A model generated the notes under the pieces. The model saw only the letters and a program-made list of their open reading frames with translations, searched no databases and was not told the DNA's origin. The position numbers and the translations under genes are program-made. Of a stretch of DNA of 53,584 nt, positions 43,218-53,389 are shown piece by piece; position 1 is the first letter of the stretch; each line of letters starts with the position of its first letter. This DNA is from Arcobacter lacus (GTDB lineage Bacteria; Campylobacterota; Campylobacteria; Campylobacterales; Arcobacteraceae): assembly GCF_003063295.1 (NCBI RefSeq), contig NZ_MUXF01000024.1, forward strand, positions 1-53,584, read 5' to 3'.

Positions 43218-43877
43218 ATGTTATTTGCCAAAATAGAATTTATAAATTTATTACCTTTTCATATATATGTGAAAAAAAATATAAAATCAAATCAACAAAA
43301 AGCAATTATTGAATATAAAAAATCTTATCCATCTCTAATTACAAATAAATTTAAAAATAGAAAAGTACATAGTGCATTTATCTCTTCAATTGAATCAAGA
43401 AATGAAAAATTTTTAGATTTAGGAATAATAGCGCGTGATGAAGTATTATCTGTTTTATTAATTCCAGGAGATGATAAAGAAGATTATCAATCAAAAACTT
43501 CAAATGCTTTAGCAAAAATTCTTGATTTGCAAGGAGAAGTTATTATTGGAGATAAAGCACTAAAATTTTATCATGATTACCCAAATACATTAAAAATAGA
43601 TTTAGCAAAAGCTTGGCAAAAAAAATATAATTTACCTTTTGTATTTGCAGTTTTATGCTACAATAAGCACGAAACACAATTAAAAAATTTAACAAAGAAA
43701 TTTAAGAAATCTCATATAAAAATTCCTCAATACATTTTAGAACACTATTCAAAAAGAAGTGGTGTTTCAAAACAAAATATCCTTGATTATTTGAAAAAAA
43801 TAGATTATGATTTAGGATTAAAAGAAAAAAGGGCTTTAAAACTATTTTTAAAGCTTGCACAAAAAAAAGGATTATGA
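43218..43877 (+). CDS. mqnA: MqnA-like menaquinone biosynthesis protein (futalosine pathway)
   Basis: This 219-residue protein resembles MqnA, the chorismate dehydratase that starts the futalosine route to menaquinone. It opens with KIEFINLLPFHIYVKK, then shows VHSAFISSIES (substrate serines), LSVLLIPGDD, a GDKALKF pocket and DLAKAWQKKYNLPFVFAV. It is near the short end of the family. Campylobacterota use this route. It overlaps uppP by ATGA. Confidence 0.8.
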   Translation: MLFAKIEFINLLPFHIYVKKNIKSNQQKAIIEYKKSYPSLITNKFKNRKVHSAFISSIESRNEKFLDLGIIARDEVLSVLLIPGDDKEDYQSKTSNALAKILDLQGEVIIGDKALKFYHDYPNTLKIDLAKAWQKKYNLPFVFAVLCYNKHETQLKNLTKKFKKSHIKIPQYILEHYSKRSGVSKQNILDYLKKIDYDLGLKEKRALKLFLKLAQKKGL

Positions 43878-44644
43878 TGACAATATTTGATTCCATATTA
43901 TTAGGAATTATAGAGGGATTCACAGAGTTTTTGCCTATTTCTTCAACAGGGCATTTAATAGTTTTAAGTGAAATTTTAGGGCTTGAACAAAATAATGTAA
44001 ATAAAGCTTTTGAAATTATCATTCAATTTGCTGCGATTATGGCTTTAGTTTTTGTATATCCGTCAAAATTTACTTTCTCTCACATTGAATTATGGAAAAA
44101 AATAGTAGTTGCTTTTTTACCAATAGGTATTGTTGGCTTTTTATTTTCATCTCAAATAAAAAACTTATTTTCAATTGAAATAATTGCTTGGATGTTTATT
44201 ATTGGAGGTATTGTATTTTTAATAATTGAAAAATTTTATGATGAAAACAAAACTCATACTTTAGATGTTGAAAAAGTTTCATATAAACAAGCTGTTTTTA
44301 TAGGTGTTATGCAAATATTTGCTTTAATTCCTGGAACTTCAAGAGCAGGAGCTAGTATCATTGGTGCTATGATAGCTGGCTTAAATAGAAAGGCTAGTGC
44401 AGAATTTTCTTTTCTTTTAGCAGTCCCTGTTATGTGTGCAACAACTGGTTATGATTTACTTAAACATCATGAAGAGTTATTAGTAGGAGCAAATTTATTA
44501 AATTTAGCTATTGGATTTGTAGTTTCATTTTTTGTTGCTCTTATTGTTATAAAATTATTCTTAAAATTCTTAGAAAGATTTACATTCGTAGCTTTTGGAA
44601 TTTATAGAATTATTTTTGGAATTTTAATTCTTTTAATCTTCTAA
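43874..44644 (+). CDS. uppP: undecaprenyl-diphosphatase
   Basis: This 256-residue membrane protein has both family motifs: EGFTEFLPISSTGHL near the start and IPGTSRAGASIIGAM in the middle, which form the active site. It recycles undecaprenyl diphosphate to the monophosphate carrier for cell-wall lipid. Resistance to bacitracin often follows its abundance. The 3' end overlaps the convergent murG gene by 12 bases. Confidence 0.96.
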   Translation: MMTIFDSILLGIIEGFTEFLPISSTGHLIVLSEILGLEQNNVNKAFEIIIQFAAIMALVFVYPSKFTFSHIELWKKIVVAFLPIGIVGFLFSSQIKNLFSIEIIAWMFIIGGIVFLIIEKFYDENKTHTLDVEKVSYKQAVFIGVMQIFALIPGTSRAGASIIGAMIAGLNRKASAEFSFLLAVPVMCATTGYDLLKHHEELLVGANLLNLAIGFVVSFFVALIVIKLFLKFLERFTFVAFGIYRIIFGILILLIF

Positions 44645-45655
44645 AATTTTATTTACAATCAATAAAATAGCATCTGGTTTAATAGAATCTTTTAAATCAA
44701 TGCTCATTTTATTTATATTTGAATTTATTGCCTCAAAAAAATATTTTTCATCAAGTTCTTCTTCTCTTTGTAAAAAACATAAATTTTTATCTTTCAAAGC
44801 TTTTGCATTAAAATATTGATGATCACCAGCAGCATATTTAAAAGGTATAAAAAAAGTTGGTAAACAATTTGCACATAATTCCCATAAAGTTGAAGCACCT
44901 GCTCTACTAACTGCAAAATCTGCTTTTGCCATTTTTAAAGGTATCTCTTTAGAAAAATCAAACACATCAGCTTTTATATCTAATTTTTCATACTCTTTTT
45001 TTACTCTTTCAAAATCATTTTTCCCTGTTTGATGAATAATATTTATTCCCATATCATTTAATCTTGGTGCAACTTTTAAAGCAAAATCATTTATACAAAT
45101 TGCTCCTTGTGAACCTCCAAAGAAAGCAACAGTTTTGATACTCTCTCTAACTCTTGCATTATTAAAAAATTCATTTGAAACTGGATAATCTTTTACTAAA
45201 GAGTTCTCATCAAAAGAAGAAAAAACTTCTGTTGCAAATTTTGAAGTTATTTCATTTAATTTTCCCATTTTTGAATTTTGTTCATGTATATAAAACTTGC
45301 AATCTTTTTTTAAAATAGTAGCAAAAGATGCAGCAGCAGCAGAAAAACCACCAACAGAAATAACTTTTTTTACATTATATTTTTTATAGATTTTTAAACA
45401 AAAAAAAGTTTTTGATAAAATATTAAATAAAGAAAAAACTTTATTTAAACCTCTTTTATTTACAACTCCTTTAGTATCTAAAAAATATTTTTCTTTTATT
45501 CTATCATCATTTTCAAACCAAGCTTTATCTTGTCCATTTGATGAACCTATAAATATTATATCAATATCTCTTCTATAAAATTCTTCTATAAAAGCATCTG
45601 CAACTTTAAGATGTCCACCTGTACCACCACCTGTTATAACAACTGTTTCTTTCAT
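44633..45655 (-). CDS. murG: UDP-N-acetylglucosamine--lipid I transferase
   Basis: This 340-residue GT-B glycosyltransferase turns lipid I into lipid II at the inner face of the membrane. It shows GGGTGGHLKVADA, ISVGGFSAAAASFA, HEQNSKMGKLN, FGGSQGA and the sugar-nucleotide site SRAGASTLWEL. Its start overlaps the ftsW stop (ATGA), so it is coupled with ftsW. Confidence 0.96.
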   Translation of the reverse strand: MKETVVITGGGTGGHLKVADAFIEEFYRRDIDIIFIGSSNGQDKAWFENDDRIKEKYFLDTKGVVNKRGLNKVFSLFNILSKTFFCLKIYKKYNVKKVISVGGFSAAAASFATILKKDCKFYIHEQNSKMGKLNEITSKFATEVFSSFDENSLVKDYPVSNEFFNNARVRESIKTVAFFGGSQGAICINDFALKVAPRLNDMGINIIHQTGKNDFERVKKEYEKLDIKADVFDFSKEIPLKMAKADFAVSRAGASTLWELCANCLPTFFIPFKYAAGDHQYFNAKALKDKNLCFLQREEELDEKYFFEAINSNINKMSIDLKDSIKPDAILLIVNKILED

Positions 45656-46935
45656 CTAACCTTTACCTTATTCACATTCATAGTATTATTTACATTTTTA
45701 TTTTGAGGATTTCTTTTTACTATTTCATCTTTTGCCAGTCTACTTATAGATAGAACCAAACCAACAGCAAGTGCCATTGCAAGCATAGAAGAACCACCAT
45801 AAGATAAAAATGGAACGGCAATTCCTTTAATAGGAATCATTCCAGAAATTCCATAAGAGTTAATCAAAAATGCAATTATAATCATCAAAGCAATTCCTAA
45901 ACTAAAAAGATGATATATTGGATTTTCTACTCTTCTACTTATTTTAAAGATTCTCCATACAACACAAAAAAGTATTCCAACTACAAAAATAAGTCCTATT
46001 AATCCTATCTCTTCAATCATTCCTGCTAAAACAAAGTCTGTATGAACTTCTGATAAAAAGCCTAATTTTAAATTTCCTAAAGCAACACCTTGCCCAAAAA
46101 TTCCTCCATTATGAATTGCATTTAAAGAGTGAGAAACTTGATATGGTTCAGGTAAATCATCTATTCTCAGAACTTCAGCCCAAGCTGGAAGCACTGATAA
46201 AATACCATCTTGAACCATAGCCCACCAAGAGTGAATCCTTTTTATTCTATGAGGAGCAGCAATAATCAAACCAACTAAACCAACTAAAGCAATAGTTCCT
46301 AGTGCTAAAAATATTTTGAAAGATCTATTTGCAAATATTAAAAGTACAACTAATATTACTCCTAAAAGTACAACTTGACCTAAATCTTTTTGTAAAAAAG
46401 CAATAATAAATACAACTCCAAAAAATACTAAAAAATATGGAGATAGAAGTAAAGCTTCATCTAATAAACCTTTTTTAGGTTGATGAATAACTTTTCTATG
46501 AAAAGACCAAGATAAAAAATAAATAAACCCTATTTTAAAAAATTCAACAGGTGATAAAGAAATTCCAGGAAGCCTAATCCATCTATTTGCACCACCAGAA
46601 GCAGTAACTAAAGCTCCAGGCAAAAAGGGCATTGCAATCATAAGCAAAGAAAATGTTATTAGAAGAATCCACGATATTTTTCCTATAATTCTATCTGGAT
46701 CAGTTTTTGCTAAAAACCACATTATAAATATAGAAACTATTCCAACTAAAGATTGTCTTAAAAAGAAATGATATTGGTCATAACCAAAAAATTCAACAGT
46801 GTAAATAGTCAAAGAATATGAAAAAATTATACTAATTATAATTAATACTGACACCAATATAAACAATACATAATCTGCATCTTTTAAATTTGGGTTATTT
46901 TCGATAGGTTTAATCTTTTTTTTGATAAAATTCAT
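45652..46935 (-). CDS. ftsW: cell division lipid II polymerase FtsW (SEDS family)
   Basis: This 427-residue SEDS protein has about ten membrane helices. Typical parts are GANRWIRLPGISLSPVEFFKIGFIYFLSW, the YQVSHSLNAIHNGGIFGQG loop with the key acidic region, and IKGIAVPFLSYGGSSML. FtsW polymerises septal glycan with its class B partner. It is divergent from the ftsI-like gene and followed by murG. RodA is the alternative, but the neighbours favour FtsW. Confidence 0.92.
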   Translation of the reverse strand: MNFIKKKIKPIENNPNLKDADYVLFILVSVLIIISIIFSYSLTIYTVEFFGYDQYHFFLRQSLVGIVSIFIMWFLAKTDPDRIIGKISWILLITFSLLMIAMPFLPGALVTASGGANRWIRLPGISLSPVEFFKIGFIYFLSWSFHRKVIHQPKKGLLDEALLLSPYFLVFFGVVFIIAFLQKDLGQVVLLGVILVVLLIFANRSFKIFLALGTIALVGLVGLIIAAPHRIKRIHSWWAMVQDGILSVLPAWAEVLRIDDLPEPYQVSHSLNAIHNGGIFGQGVALGNLKLGFLSEVHTDFVLAGMIEEIGLIGLIFVVGILFCVVWRIFKISRRVENPIYHLFSLGIALMIIIAFLINSYGISGMIPIKGIAVPFLSYGGSSMLAMALAVGLVLSISRLAKDEIVKRNPQNKNVNNTMNVNKVKVR

Positions 46936-46963
46936 ATCTCATTATACAATAATATGGATAAAT

Positions 46964-48826
46964 ATGTCTTCAAACGAAATCGAAAAAAAGAATAAAACAA
47001 AAAAAATCGTCATACTATTTACTCTAATTTTTTTAGCTTTATTAATTTTAATGTTCTCTATTTTTAGAACAATGAATGAAAAACGGCATTTACCTTCTTT
47101 AAAAGGTGAAAAAAATGAATTAGCTGTTCGTGGAGATATCATAAGTGAAGACAACTTCAAAATTGCATCTTCTAAAAAATTGTATAGAGCATCAATAGAT
47201 ACAAGACACCTTGATCCAGATAAAAAGGAATTGTTTTTAACTCTTTTTTCTATATATAGTGGAATAGATTATAAAACTTTAAAAACTAAATTAGAAGAAG
47301 GAGAAAAAACTCCTGGTAATTTGGTTTTATCTTACAGTATAGATTCAAGATCTGCAAAGAATTTAAAAGAATTAGATTTCAAATTAAGACAACTTGATGT
47401 TTTTACTGCAAGACAAGTAAATGGTTCTAGAATTGTAAGAAGCCTTACAATTAGTGAAAGTGGTGAAAAAAGAACTTTTTCATATAACGATACTTTAACT
47501 CCAGTTGTTGGATATATCTCAAAATTTGAATCAGATGCTGGAAAAACAAAAGTTAATGGAATAAAAGGTTTAGAAAACTCTTACAATAAATATTTAAATG
47601 ATGGGAAAGATGGTATTTTGCAAGGATATAGAGATGTTTTATCGTATATATCTTTTAATAGAACTTCTGTAATGACAAAAAGAGAAGATGGATATGCTTT
47701 AAAACTAAACATACCATTAAAACTTCAAAAAAATAATGAAACAACATTGGATAATCATAAAAAACGATTGAGTGCTGATGAAATAATGGTTACAATTATG
47801 GAAAGTCGTACAGGAAAGATTTTATCATTAGCATCTTCTAATAGATTTAATCCTGAAAAAATCAGACAAGAAGATATAGGTTCTTTGAATGTAAATGCTG
47901 TTGAATATCAATTTGAACCAGGTTCAATTGTAAAGCCATTATCAATTGCTTTAGTTATGGATAAAGGATTAGTTAAATCAAATGAAACTTTTTCTGCATA
48001 TAATTTTAACTCAGCAAAAGGTGCTTATCCTATTGGAAAATTTTTTATTAAAGATGACCATAAATTTTCAAAACATACTTTGAGTTTAGATGATATAGTA
48101 ATTTTTTCTTCAAATATTGGAACGCTACAAATTGCACAAAGATTAACAGGACCTGAATTTTTTGAAGGAATGAAAAAATTTGGTTTTACAAGAAAAACTG
48201 GAATTGATTTACCTTATGAAAAAAAAGGTGTTATGCCAAAACTTTGGCAATTTTCTGTAGGAGATAAAGAAAAAAGAGATAATATTTATAAAGCGACTGT
48301 ATCATTTGGACAAGGTATGACAGCTACTTTTATACAACTTATAAAAGCATATTCTGTATTTAATAATGATGGTGCAATGGTAACACCTAAAATTGTATCT
48401 TATTTGAGTCGAGATGGTGATCAAAATAAATATGCTTCACCTTATGATAAACCATTAGAACCAGTAATTTCTAAAAAAACAGCTGATGAAATGAAAAGAA
48501 TGTTAATAAAAACTGTTGATGAAGGAACAGGACGATCAGCTAAAGTTCCTGGATTAGAAATCGGGGGAAAAACAGGTACTGCACAAATAGCTGGAGGAAG
48601 TGGTTATTTAAAAAAATATATTTCATCTTTTTTTGGTTTTGTAAATGATGAAAAAGGAAATTCTTATACTATTGGTGTAACCGTAATAAATCCAATTTCA
48701 ACTGGACCAAATTGGTATTACTATTATGCAGCTCAATCAGCAGCACCCGTGTTTAAAGAAATTGTACAAAACCTTATAAAATTAAACTACTTATCACCGA
48801 AAGTTGATATAATACAAAAAAATTAA
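46964..48826 (+). CDS. ftsI: class B penicillin-binding protein (FtsI/PBP3-like)
   Basis: This 620-residue protein has a short cytoplasmic basic tail, one membrane helix (IVILFTLIFLALLILMFSIF), a PBP dimer domain beginning with AVRGDIIS, and a transpeptidase domain. The latter has S321-I-V-K324, SSNIGT and K536-T-G-T. It cross-links septal peptidoglycan with FtsW, encoded divergently just 28 bases away. I start at the ATG at 46964; a TTG 14 codons upstream would run into the ftsW start. Confidence 0.94.
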   Translation: MSSNEIEKKNKTKKIVILFTLIFLALLILMFSIFRTMNEKRHLPSLKGEKNELAVRGDIISEDNFKIASSKKLYRASIDTRHLDPDKKELFLTLFSIYSGIDYKTLKTKLEEGEKTPGNLVLSYSIDSRSAKNLKELDFKLRQLDVFTARQVNGSRIVRSLTISESGEKRTFSYNDTLTPVVGYISKFESDAGKTKVNGIKGLENSYNKYLNDGKDGILQGYRDVLSYISFNRTSVMTKREDGYALKLNIPLKLQKNNETTLDNHKKRLSADEIMVTIMESRTGKILSLASSNRFNPEKIRQEDIGSLNVNAVEYQFEPGSIVKPLSIALVMDKGLVKSNETFSAYNFNSAKGAYPIGKFFIKDDHKFSKHTLSLDDIVIFSSNIGTLQIAQRLTGPEFFEGMKKFGFTRKTGIDLPYEKKGVMPKLWQFSVGDKEKRDNIYKATVSFGQGMTATFIQLIKAYSVFNNDGAMVTPKIVSYLSRDGDQNKYASPYDKPLEPVISKKTADEMKRMLIKTVDEGTGRSAKVPGLEIGGKTGTAQIAGGSGYLKKYISSFFGFVNDEKGNSYTIGVTVINPISTGPNWYYYYAAQSAAPVFKEIVQNLIKLNYLSPKVDIIQKN

Positions 48827-48838
48827 AAAAGGAAAATA

Positions 48839-49345
48839 ATGTTTGGATTTAAAAAAGAACTAAAAGAATATAACTATACAAAGGAAGAATTATCAAAATT
48901 TGCTTATGCAAAAATAACAACTGATAAAGGAATAATTTGGATAAAACTTTTTAATGAAGAAACTCCAAATACAGTTGCAAATTTTGCAACACTTGCAAAT
49001 GATGGATTTTACAATGGTTTAAATTTTCATAGAGTAATCCCAGGATTTATGGCTCAAGGTGGTTGTCCAGATGGAACTGGTATGGGAGGTCCAGACTGGG
49101 CTATAAAATGTGAAATCGATGCTCCAAAGCAAGTTCACAATAGAGGTAGTTTATCTATGGCTCATGCAGGAAGAAATACAGGTGGAAGCCAATTTTTCAT
49201 TTGTTTTGTTCCTTGTCCACACTTAGATAGACATCATACTGTTTTTGGTGGAATTGAAGTAACAGATAAAGATAGTTTTAAAACTTTAGATAGTATCACT
49301 CAAGGTGATAAAATAGTTTCAATTGAGATTTTAGAAGGTAAATAA
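48839..49345 (+). CDS. peptidyl-prolyl cis-trans isomerase, cyclophilin type
   Basis: This 168-residue protein is a cyclophilin. It has FHRVIPGFMAQGGCPDGTGMGGP with the catalytic arginine, then MAHAGRNTGGSQFFICFVPCPHLDRHHTVFGG. No signal peptide, so it is cytoplasmic and helps folding by turning proline bonds. AAGGAAAATA precedes the ATG, 12 bases after ftsI. A Tn3 transposon begins 11 bases after its stop and cuts it off from a likely terminator at 53390-53422. Confidence 0.96.
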   Translation: MFGFKKELKEYNYTKEELSKFAYAKITTDKGIIWIKLFNEETPNTVANFATLANDGFYNGLNFHRVIPGFMAQGGCPDGTGMGGPDWAIKCEIDAPKQVHNRGSLSMAHAGRNTGGSQFFICFVPCPHLDRHHTVFGGIEVTDKDSFKTLDSITQGDKIVSIEILEGK

Positions 49346-49349
49346 TCTC

Positions 49350-49355
49350 ATATTT
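49350..49355. repeat. 6-bp target-site duplication, left
   Basis: ATATTT lies flush against the left inverted repeat and is repeated at 53369-53374 flush with the right one. It marks the insertion point. Confidence 0.75.
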
Positions 49356-49390
49356 GGGCACAAACCTACAAATGGGTTTTTTTCCCTATG
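49356..49390 (+). repeat. Tn3 terminal inverted repeat, left
   Basis: The 35-bp repeat starts with GGGCACAAACC and contains a run of seven T before CCCTATG. It matches the inverted right end except at the fourth base. A gap of 49 bases separates it from the transposase stop. Confidence 0.95.
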
Positions 49391-49439
49391 TAGTTTATAA
49401 TTTCCTTAAATTATTGATAGGTAGCCCTAGAAACCATTT

Positions 49440-52400
49440 TTAGTTTTCTGAATCTGTTATTGGCAAGGATAATGCTTTTATAGCATCCATATCAAATTCA
49501 TCCTCTATTGGTTTATCTGTAAAATCATATTCTCCATAAAAATTGATATGTTGCCAATGTACTATTGAACCATTTTTAAGAGCTTTAGTGAGTTTTTGTT
49601 GTTGCTCTAAATCTTTCTCTTTTACTAAGAGATTTGAAAAGTAAAGATAGTTCCAGCAAATAATAGAGTTTTGAATTAGAGTCAGCGAATTGCTTGCAAT
49701 ATCTTGCTCCTCTTTATTAGCATAAAAATATTCTCCACTATTACCAAAGAAGATCGCTTTTGAAAATCTATTGACATTTTCTATTTTATTGAGTTGTTTT
49801 TCGATTTGTTGTCGAAACACTACATCATCAATATAATTAAGTAGAAATCTTGTTTTGATAATTCGCCCAAATTCTCTTAATGCTTGATACAATTTATGTT
49901 TACGAGAGTATGATGTGAGTCTTTTTAAAAGTTGCGATGCACTTACCCGTCGCTCTTTGATTGTTATGACGAGCCGTAAAATTTGATCCCATTGTTCTTC
50001 AATAATTTGTATATTGATCTGTTTTACTGGTAAAACGATATACCCTTTATCACGATAAGTCTTTTTTGCTTCAAATGCATAGAGTTGTTGCTCTTTAAAA
50101 TTTTTTATTCTTGGTGCAAACATTAGTCCCAATAGATGAGTTAATCCAAAAATTATCTCGCTATATCCAAATGTATCAGTAGAATGGATATCACTTTTTA
50201 TAACATCATTGTGCATCAATCCATCTATAACATAAGCTGCTTCCCTTTCATTTGCATTGATTACTGTTGTATATGTAATTCTATGAGCTTCATCTACAAA
50301 ACTATATCTACTTACTCCTCTTCCAAGTCCAAAGTATTTAAATGAATACCCAGAATTGAGTGAATCAACACTAAGATTGAATTTTTGTCCATCGCTTGCA
50401 GTATGATTTATTTGGCTATTAGCATGAAATAATTTTGGAACCTCTAAATTTTGAGTAAAGAGTAAAACCATATCATTAGCTTCTTGCAACATATCAGCAG
50501 AGAGATACCAAGTTTTAATATGATCAATATCATGAACAGTTATCCCTTTAGAGATTTTTCCCATTTTTGGAATACTGATATTGCAGCCATACCCAATAAT
50601 TGCAGCATATAAAGCATTGTGTTTTGGTAAACGATGATGAAGATTCTTACTATGATGCAAGAATTTTTTATTAAATGATACTAATTGATCTATATGACGA
50701 AGCACATCAATAAGTGGTATAAACTTCTCTTTTGGTAAATATGGACCAATAGTATCTTCATCCTCAAGCTTTTCAACTTTTGGTGTGTGAACCACAAATG
50801 AGCCATCTGGACGACTATGGAAATATATGTTGATTCCATTTATAATATTCTCGTTGGTAGTTTTATAAGCATTTCCGAGGTCCGCTTGTTGATCTTGCAT
50901 TAATTTATTAGAATCTTGTAAAAACTCTATATTATAGTGTTTCAGATACTCTTCTTTGTTGGCTTCATATAGTTTTGCATCGAGTAAATAAGCATTAAAA
51001 GCACGATATCTGTATGAATATTTGAGGTTAAGTGCTCCAGATTTTATCCCATCAGCAATGGCTATAAATAAAAATACTTTGTAAAGAGATATTCGAAATG
51101 GCTCATCTACATTATTTTGAAGTAATCCATTTTTCTCTATATCATTTAAAAATTCAATTGGTAATTGGGCTGTTGCTACTCCATTTGTATTTTTAAAATG
51201 AGTGATTGCTTTTAAAAGTGATTTATCTGATTCATTTTCATCAAACTCTAATACTTTTACAATTTGAGCAACTCTATTTTGAAGTTTTCTTGAGCGTTTC
51301 TCTAGGATCGCATGGTAACCGATATGATCTTCTAGCTCTTCGTGTGAATCTAAAAAAGTTTTTTTCTCCTCTTTAGCTGCAAGCATTGTTTCAATCTCTT
51401 TGCTAATAAGTTCTAGTTTTTTATCTGATGAAATTTTTAATTTTAATGTGTTTTGAATTGAATAGAGTTTGGGGATAAAATTATCTTTGAGTAAACTAGT
51501 GATCTCTAATGATGCTTTGGATCGAGATGCTCTTTCTAAGAAATATGTATTTTGGTGTTCACGCATTGCTGAAAGTTTTGCACTTTGAACTGATTGAAGT
51601 AAAATATCACACAATTGGTCATTTCGCACCTTTGTGTGATGGACCATAAAACAGATGAGATCAAATTGTTGTTTATGTTTCTCTTTTCGTAATATTTGAT
51701 GCATATCACTTTTTTCAACCCATTGAGCATAATGTTTAGCAGTATTCTCTTCAAGTCCAATTTTTTGTGTAATATCTAAGATGGAGTTATGATAGTTTTT
51801 GATAGTTTCAAATAGTTTTACCTCCTCTTTTATTTTTGAAGGTTTCAAAGAGTGAGATAATTTTTTAAATTTTGAAAGTATGTATCTTCCTGGAAGTGTT
51901 TCATCAACTTCCAACACTCTTTGTAAAGCTTGCAATTCCTCATTATGGGAAAATAATTTGAGTTTACCAAAGATATCTCCCCTTTGTTTATTCATTGCAT
52001 CTGTAATAATTTTTGACAAAAGTGTATATGATGGTACTTCATAGCGATGTTCAATTGCTAATTCTATCAATGTATAAAAAAGTGCTTTTGGTGATGGTAT
52101 TTGTGTAATAAGATTGATTGCTGTTTTTAAAAGTAAATCTTTAAGGGTACTATCAACAGGTTTATATCCAAGTTGATATCGAATTATCTTTTTATAAAGT
52201 GCCATTGTGTTTTTTGAGAATATGTGATTTGGATCAAAATTTATGTGGTATCTTTTACAAATGTAATTGAGATCATCAAGATGAAATAAATTTGGATTAT
52301 AAAATGTTTGAGTCACTTTGAAATATCCATACATAGCAATAAATCGTACTTTATTTGAATCAATCTCAATCGATTCGATTTGTTGTTTGATTATTGGTGA

Positions 52401-52496
52401 TACTGAAAAAATCTCTTGACGAATTTCATACTCAAGTAGTGGTGGAGTTTCGAATTCTTTCTTTTGAGAATAGTTGAGTATCTGAATAAGTGACAT
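49440..52496 (-). CDS. tnpA: Tn3-family transposase
   Basis: This 1018-residue protein has the family length. The N-terminal part (MSLIQILNYSQKKEFETPPLL) binds the inverted repeats. The C-terminal DDE nuclease region shows LGRGVSRYSFVDEAH, then HSTDTFGYSEIIFGLTHLLGLMFAPRI, which is the strongly conserved Tn3 signature with its second aspartate. It drives replicative transposition through a cointegrate. The frame is open throughout. It diverges from the resolvase across 133 bases. Confidence 0.95.
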   Translation of the reverse strand: MSLIQILNYSQKKEFETPPLLEYEIRQEIFSVSPIIKQQIESIEIDSNKVRFIAMYGYFKVTQTFYNPNLFHLDDLNYICKRYHINFDPNHIFSKNTMALYKKIIRYQLGYKPVDSTLKDLLLKTAINLITQIPSPKALFYTLIELAIEHRYEVPSYTLLSKIITDAMNKQRGDIFGKLKLFSHNEELQALQRVLEVDETLPGRYILSKFKKLSHSLKPSKIKEEVKLFETIKNYHNSILDITQKIGLEENTAKHYAQWVEKSDMHQILRKEKHKQQFDLICFMVHHTKVRNDQLCDILLQSVQSAKLSAMREHQNTYFLERASRSKASLEITSLLKDNFIPKLYSIQNTLKLKISSDKKLELISKEIETMLAAKEEKKTFLDSHEELEDHIGYHAILEKRSRKLQNRVAQIVKVLEFDENESDKSLLKAITHFKNTNGVATAQLPIEFLNDIEKNGLLQNNVDEPFRISLYKVFLFIAIADGIKSGALNLKYSYRYRAFNAYLLDAKLYEANKEEYLKHYNIEFLQDSNKLMQDQQADLGNAYKTTNENIINGINIYFHSRPDGSFVVHTPKVEKLEDEDTIGPYLPKEKFIPLIDVLRHIDQLVSFNKKFLHHSKNLHHRLPKHNALYAAIIGYGCNISIPKMGKISKGITVHDIDHIKTWYLSADMLQEANDMVLLFTQNLEVPKLFHANSQINHTASDGQKFNLSVDSLNSGYSFKYFGLGRGVSRYSFVDEAHRITYTTVINANEREAAYVIDGLMHNDVIKSDIHSTDTFGYSEIIFGLTHLLGLMFAPRIKNFKEQQLYAFEAKKTYRDKGYIVLPVKQINIQIIEEQWDQILRLVITIKERRVSASQLLKRLTSYSRKHKLYQALREFGRIIKTRFLLNYIDDVVFRQQIEKQLNKIENVNRFSKAIFFGNSGEYFYANKEEQDIASNSLTLIQNSIICWNYLYFSNLLVKEKDLEQQQKLTKALKNGSIVHWQHINFYGEYDFTDKPIEDEFDMDAIKALSLPITDSEN

Positions 52497-52629
52497 AAGT
52501 ACCTCTTTTTTATTAATTTAATGAACGATATAATATATTAAATTATAATATATTATAGTCATTGTATTTTAGTTTATTTATTAATATAATAATTAAGAAT
52601 ATACATATTTATAGTAAAAAGGATTTTTC
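52497..52629. promoter_or_regulatory. divergent promoter and probable res site of the transposon
   Basis: This very AT-rich 133-bp gap between transposase and resolvase holds clustered TATAAT-like and inverted AT repeats (AATATATTA/TAATATATT near 52530-52550). In Tn3 elements this gap is the resolution site and common promoter. Subsites I-III cannot be marked by eye. Confidence 0.5.
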
Positions 52630-53262
52630 ATGATAATCGGATATATTCGAGTCAGCACAGAGCAACAATCAACAGCAAATCAAAAACATAAAATCCTAGA
52701 ATTTGCACAATCACATAAAATTTTAGTTGATGAATTTATTGAAATTGAGATTTCATCAAAAAGAGATCAAAAAGCTAGATTGATTGATGAATTGTTTATG
52801 AAAATGAAAAAAGATGATACTCTTATTTGTACTGAACTCTCTCGTCTTGGTAGAAATATGATTGAGATTTTAAATTTGATTGAAAAGTTTAATACCGCAG
52901 GTATAAAACTTATTTTTACAAATCAACCAGAACTTTCAACAAACCAGAATGAATCATTATCAAAACTTCTTTTAGCAATTTATGGATATTTTGCACAAAC
53001 CGAAAGGGAGATTATCAGTGAGCGAACCAAACAAGGCTTAGTAGCAGCAAGAGCATCTGGACAATGTTTAGGAAGACCAAAAGGTGCAAAAAATAAAACA
53101 AGAGTTTTGGACCCATTTAAAGATGAAATTAAAAAATATCTTGAACTCAAACTCGCACAAACTAATATTCTAAAGATTGTTAATTCTTTCCTTGAAAAAC
53201 CAATTTCACTCACAGCACTAAGATACTTTATTCAAAACGATAAAATACTGTCTAAAATCTAA
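52630..53262 (+). CDS. tnpR: serine resolvase/invertase family recombinase
   Basis: This 210-residue recombinase has the catalytic serine S9 in GYIRVSTEQQ, LSRLGRNMIEIL and TEREIISERTKQGLVAARASGQCLGRPKGAKNK, leading to a C-terminal helix-turn-helix. It resolves cointegrates at the gap upstream and should repress both transposon genes. An AAAAAGGA site precedes the ATG. Confidence 0.95.
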   Translation: MIIGYIRVSTEQQSTANQKHKILEFAQSHKILVDEFIEIEISSKRDQKARLIDELFMKMKKDDTLICTELSRLGRNMIEILNLIEKFNTAGIKLIFTNQPELSTNQNESLSKLLLAIYGYFAQTEREIISERTKQGLVAARASGQCLGRPKGAKNKTRVLDPFKDEIKKYLELKLAQTNILKIVNSFLEKPISLTALRYFIQNDKILSKI

Positions 53263-53293
53263 GAGATTTACATAAAGGTACAAAATGCGACAT

Positions 53294-53334
53294 GCGATTT
53301 AAATGAAACTTAATTTAAGCTATTTTTAAATCGC
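53294..53334. repeat. inverted repeat inside the right transposon end
   Basis: GCGATTTAAA (53294-53303) pairs with TTTAAATCGC (53325-53334), and the latter touches the right terminal repeat. It may end resolvase transcription or be a remnant of an earlier end. Confidence 0.5.
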
Positions 53335-53368
53335 ATAGGGAAAAAAACCCATTTGTAGGTTTGTACCC
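53334..53368 (-). repeat. Tn3 terminal inverted repeat, right
   Basis: Inverted copy of 49356-49390, 34 of 35 bases identical. Confidence 0.95.
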
Positions 53369-53374
53369 ATATTT
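53369..53374. repeat. 6-bp target-site duplication, right
   Basis: ATATTT, identical to 49350-49355. Confidence 0.75.
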
Positions 53375-53389
53375 GTCAATTCCAAAAGA

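Larger units (their letters stand above)
49356..53368. mobile_element. Tn3-family transposon, complete and without passengers
   Basis: A 4013-bp element has 35-bp terminal inverted repeats with one mismatch (49356-49390 and 53334-53368). It contains a Tn3 transposase, a divergent serine resolvase, and nothing else. Flush 6-bp duplications flank it, one base longer than the usual 5 bp. The near-perfect ends and intact genes indicate recent insertion. Confidence 0.95.
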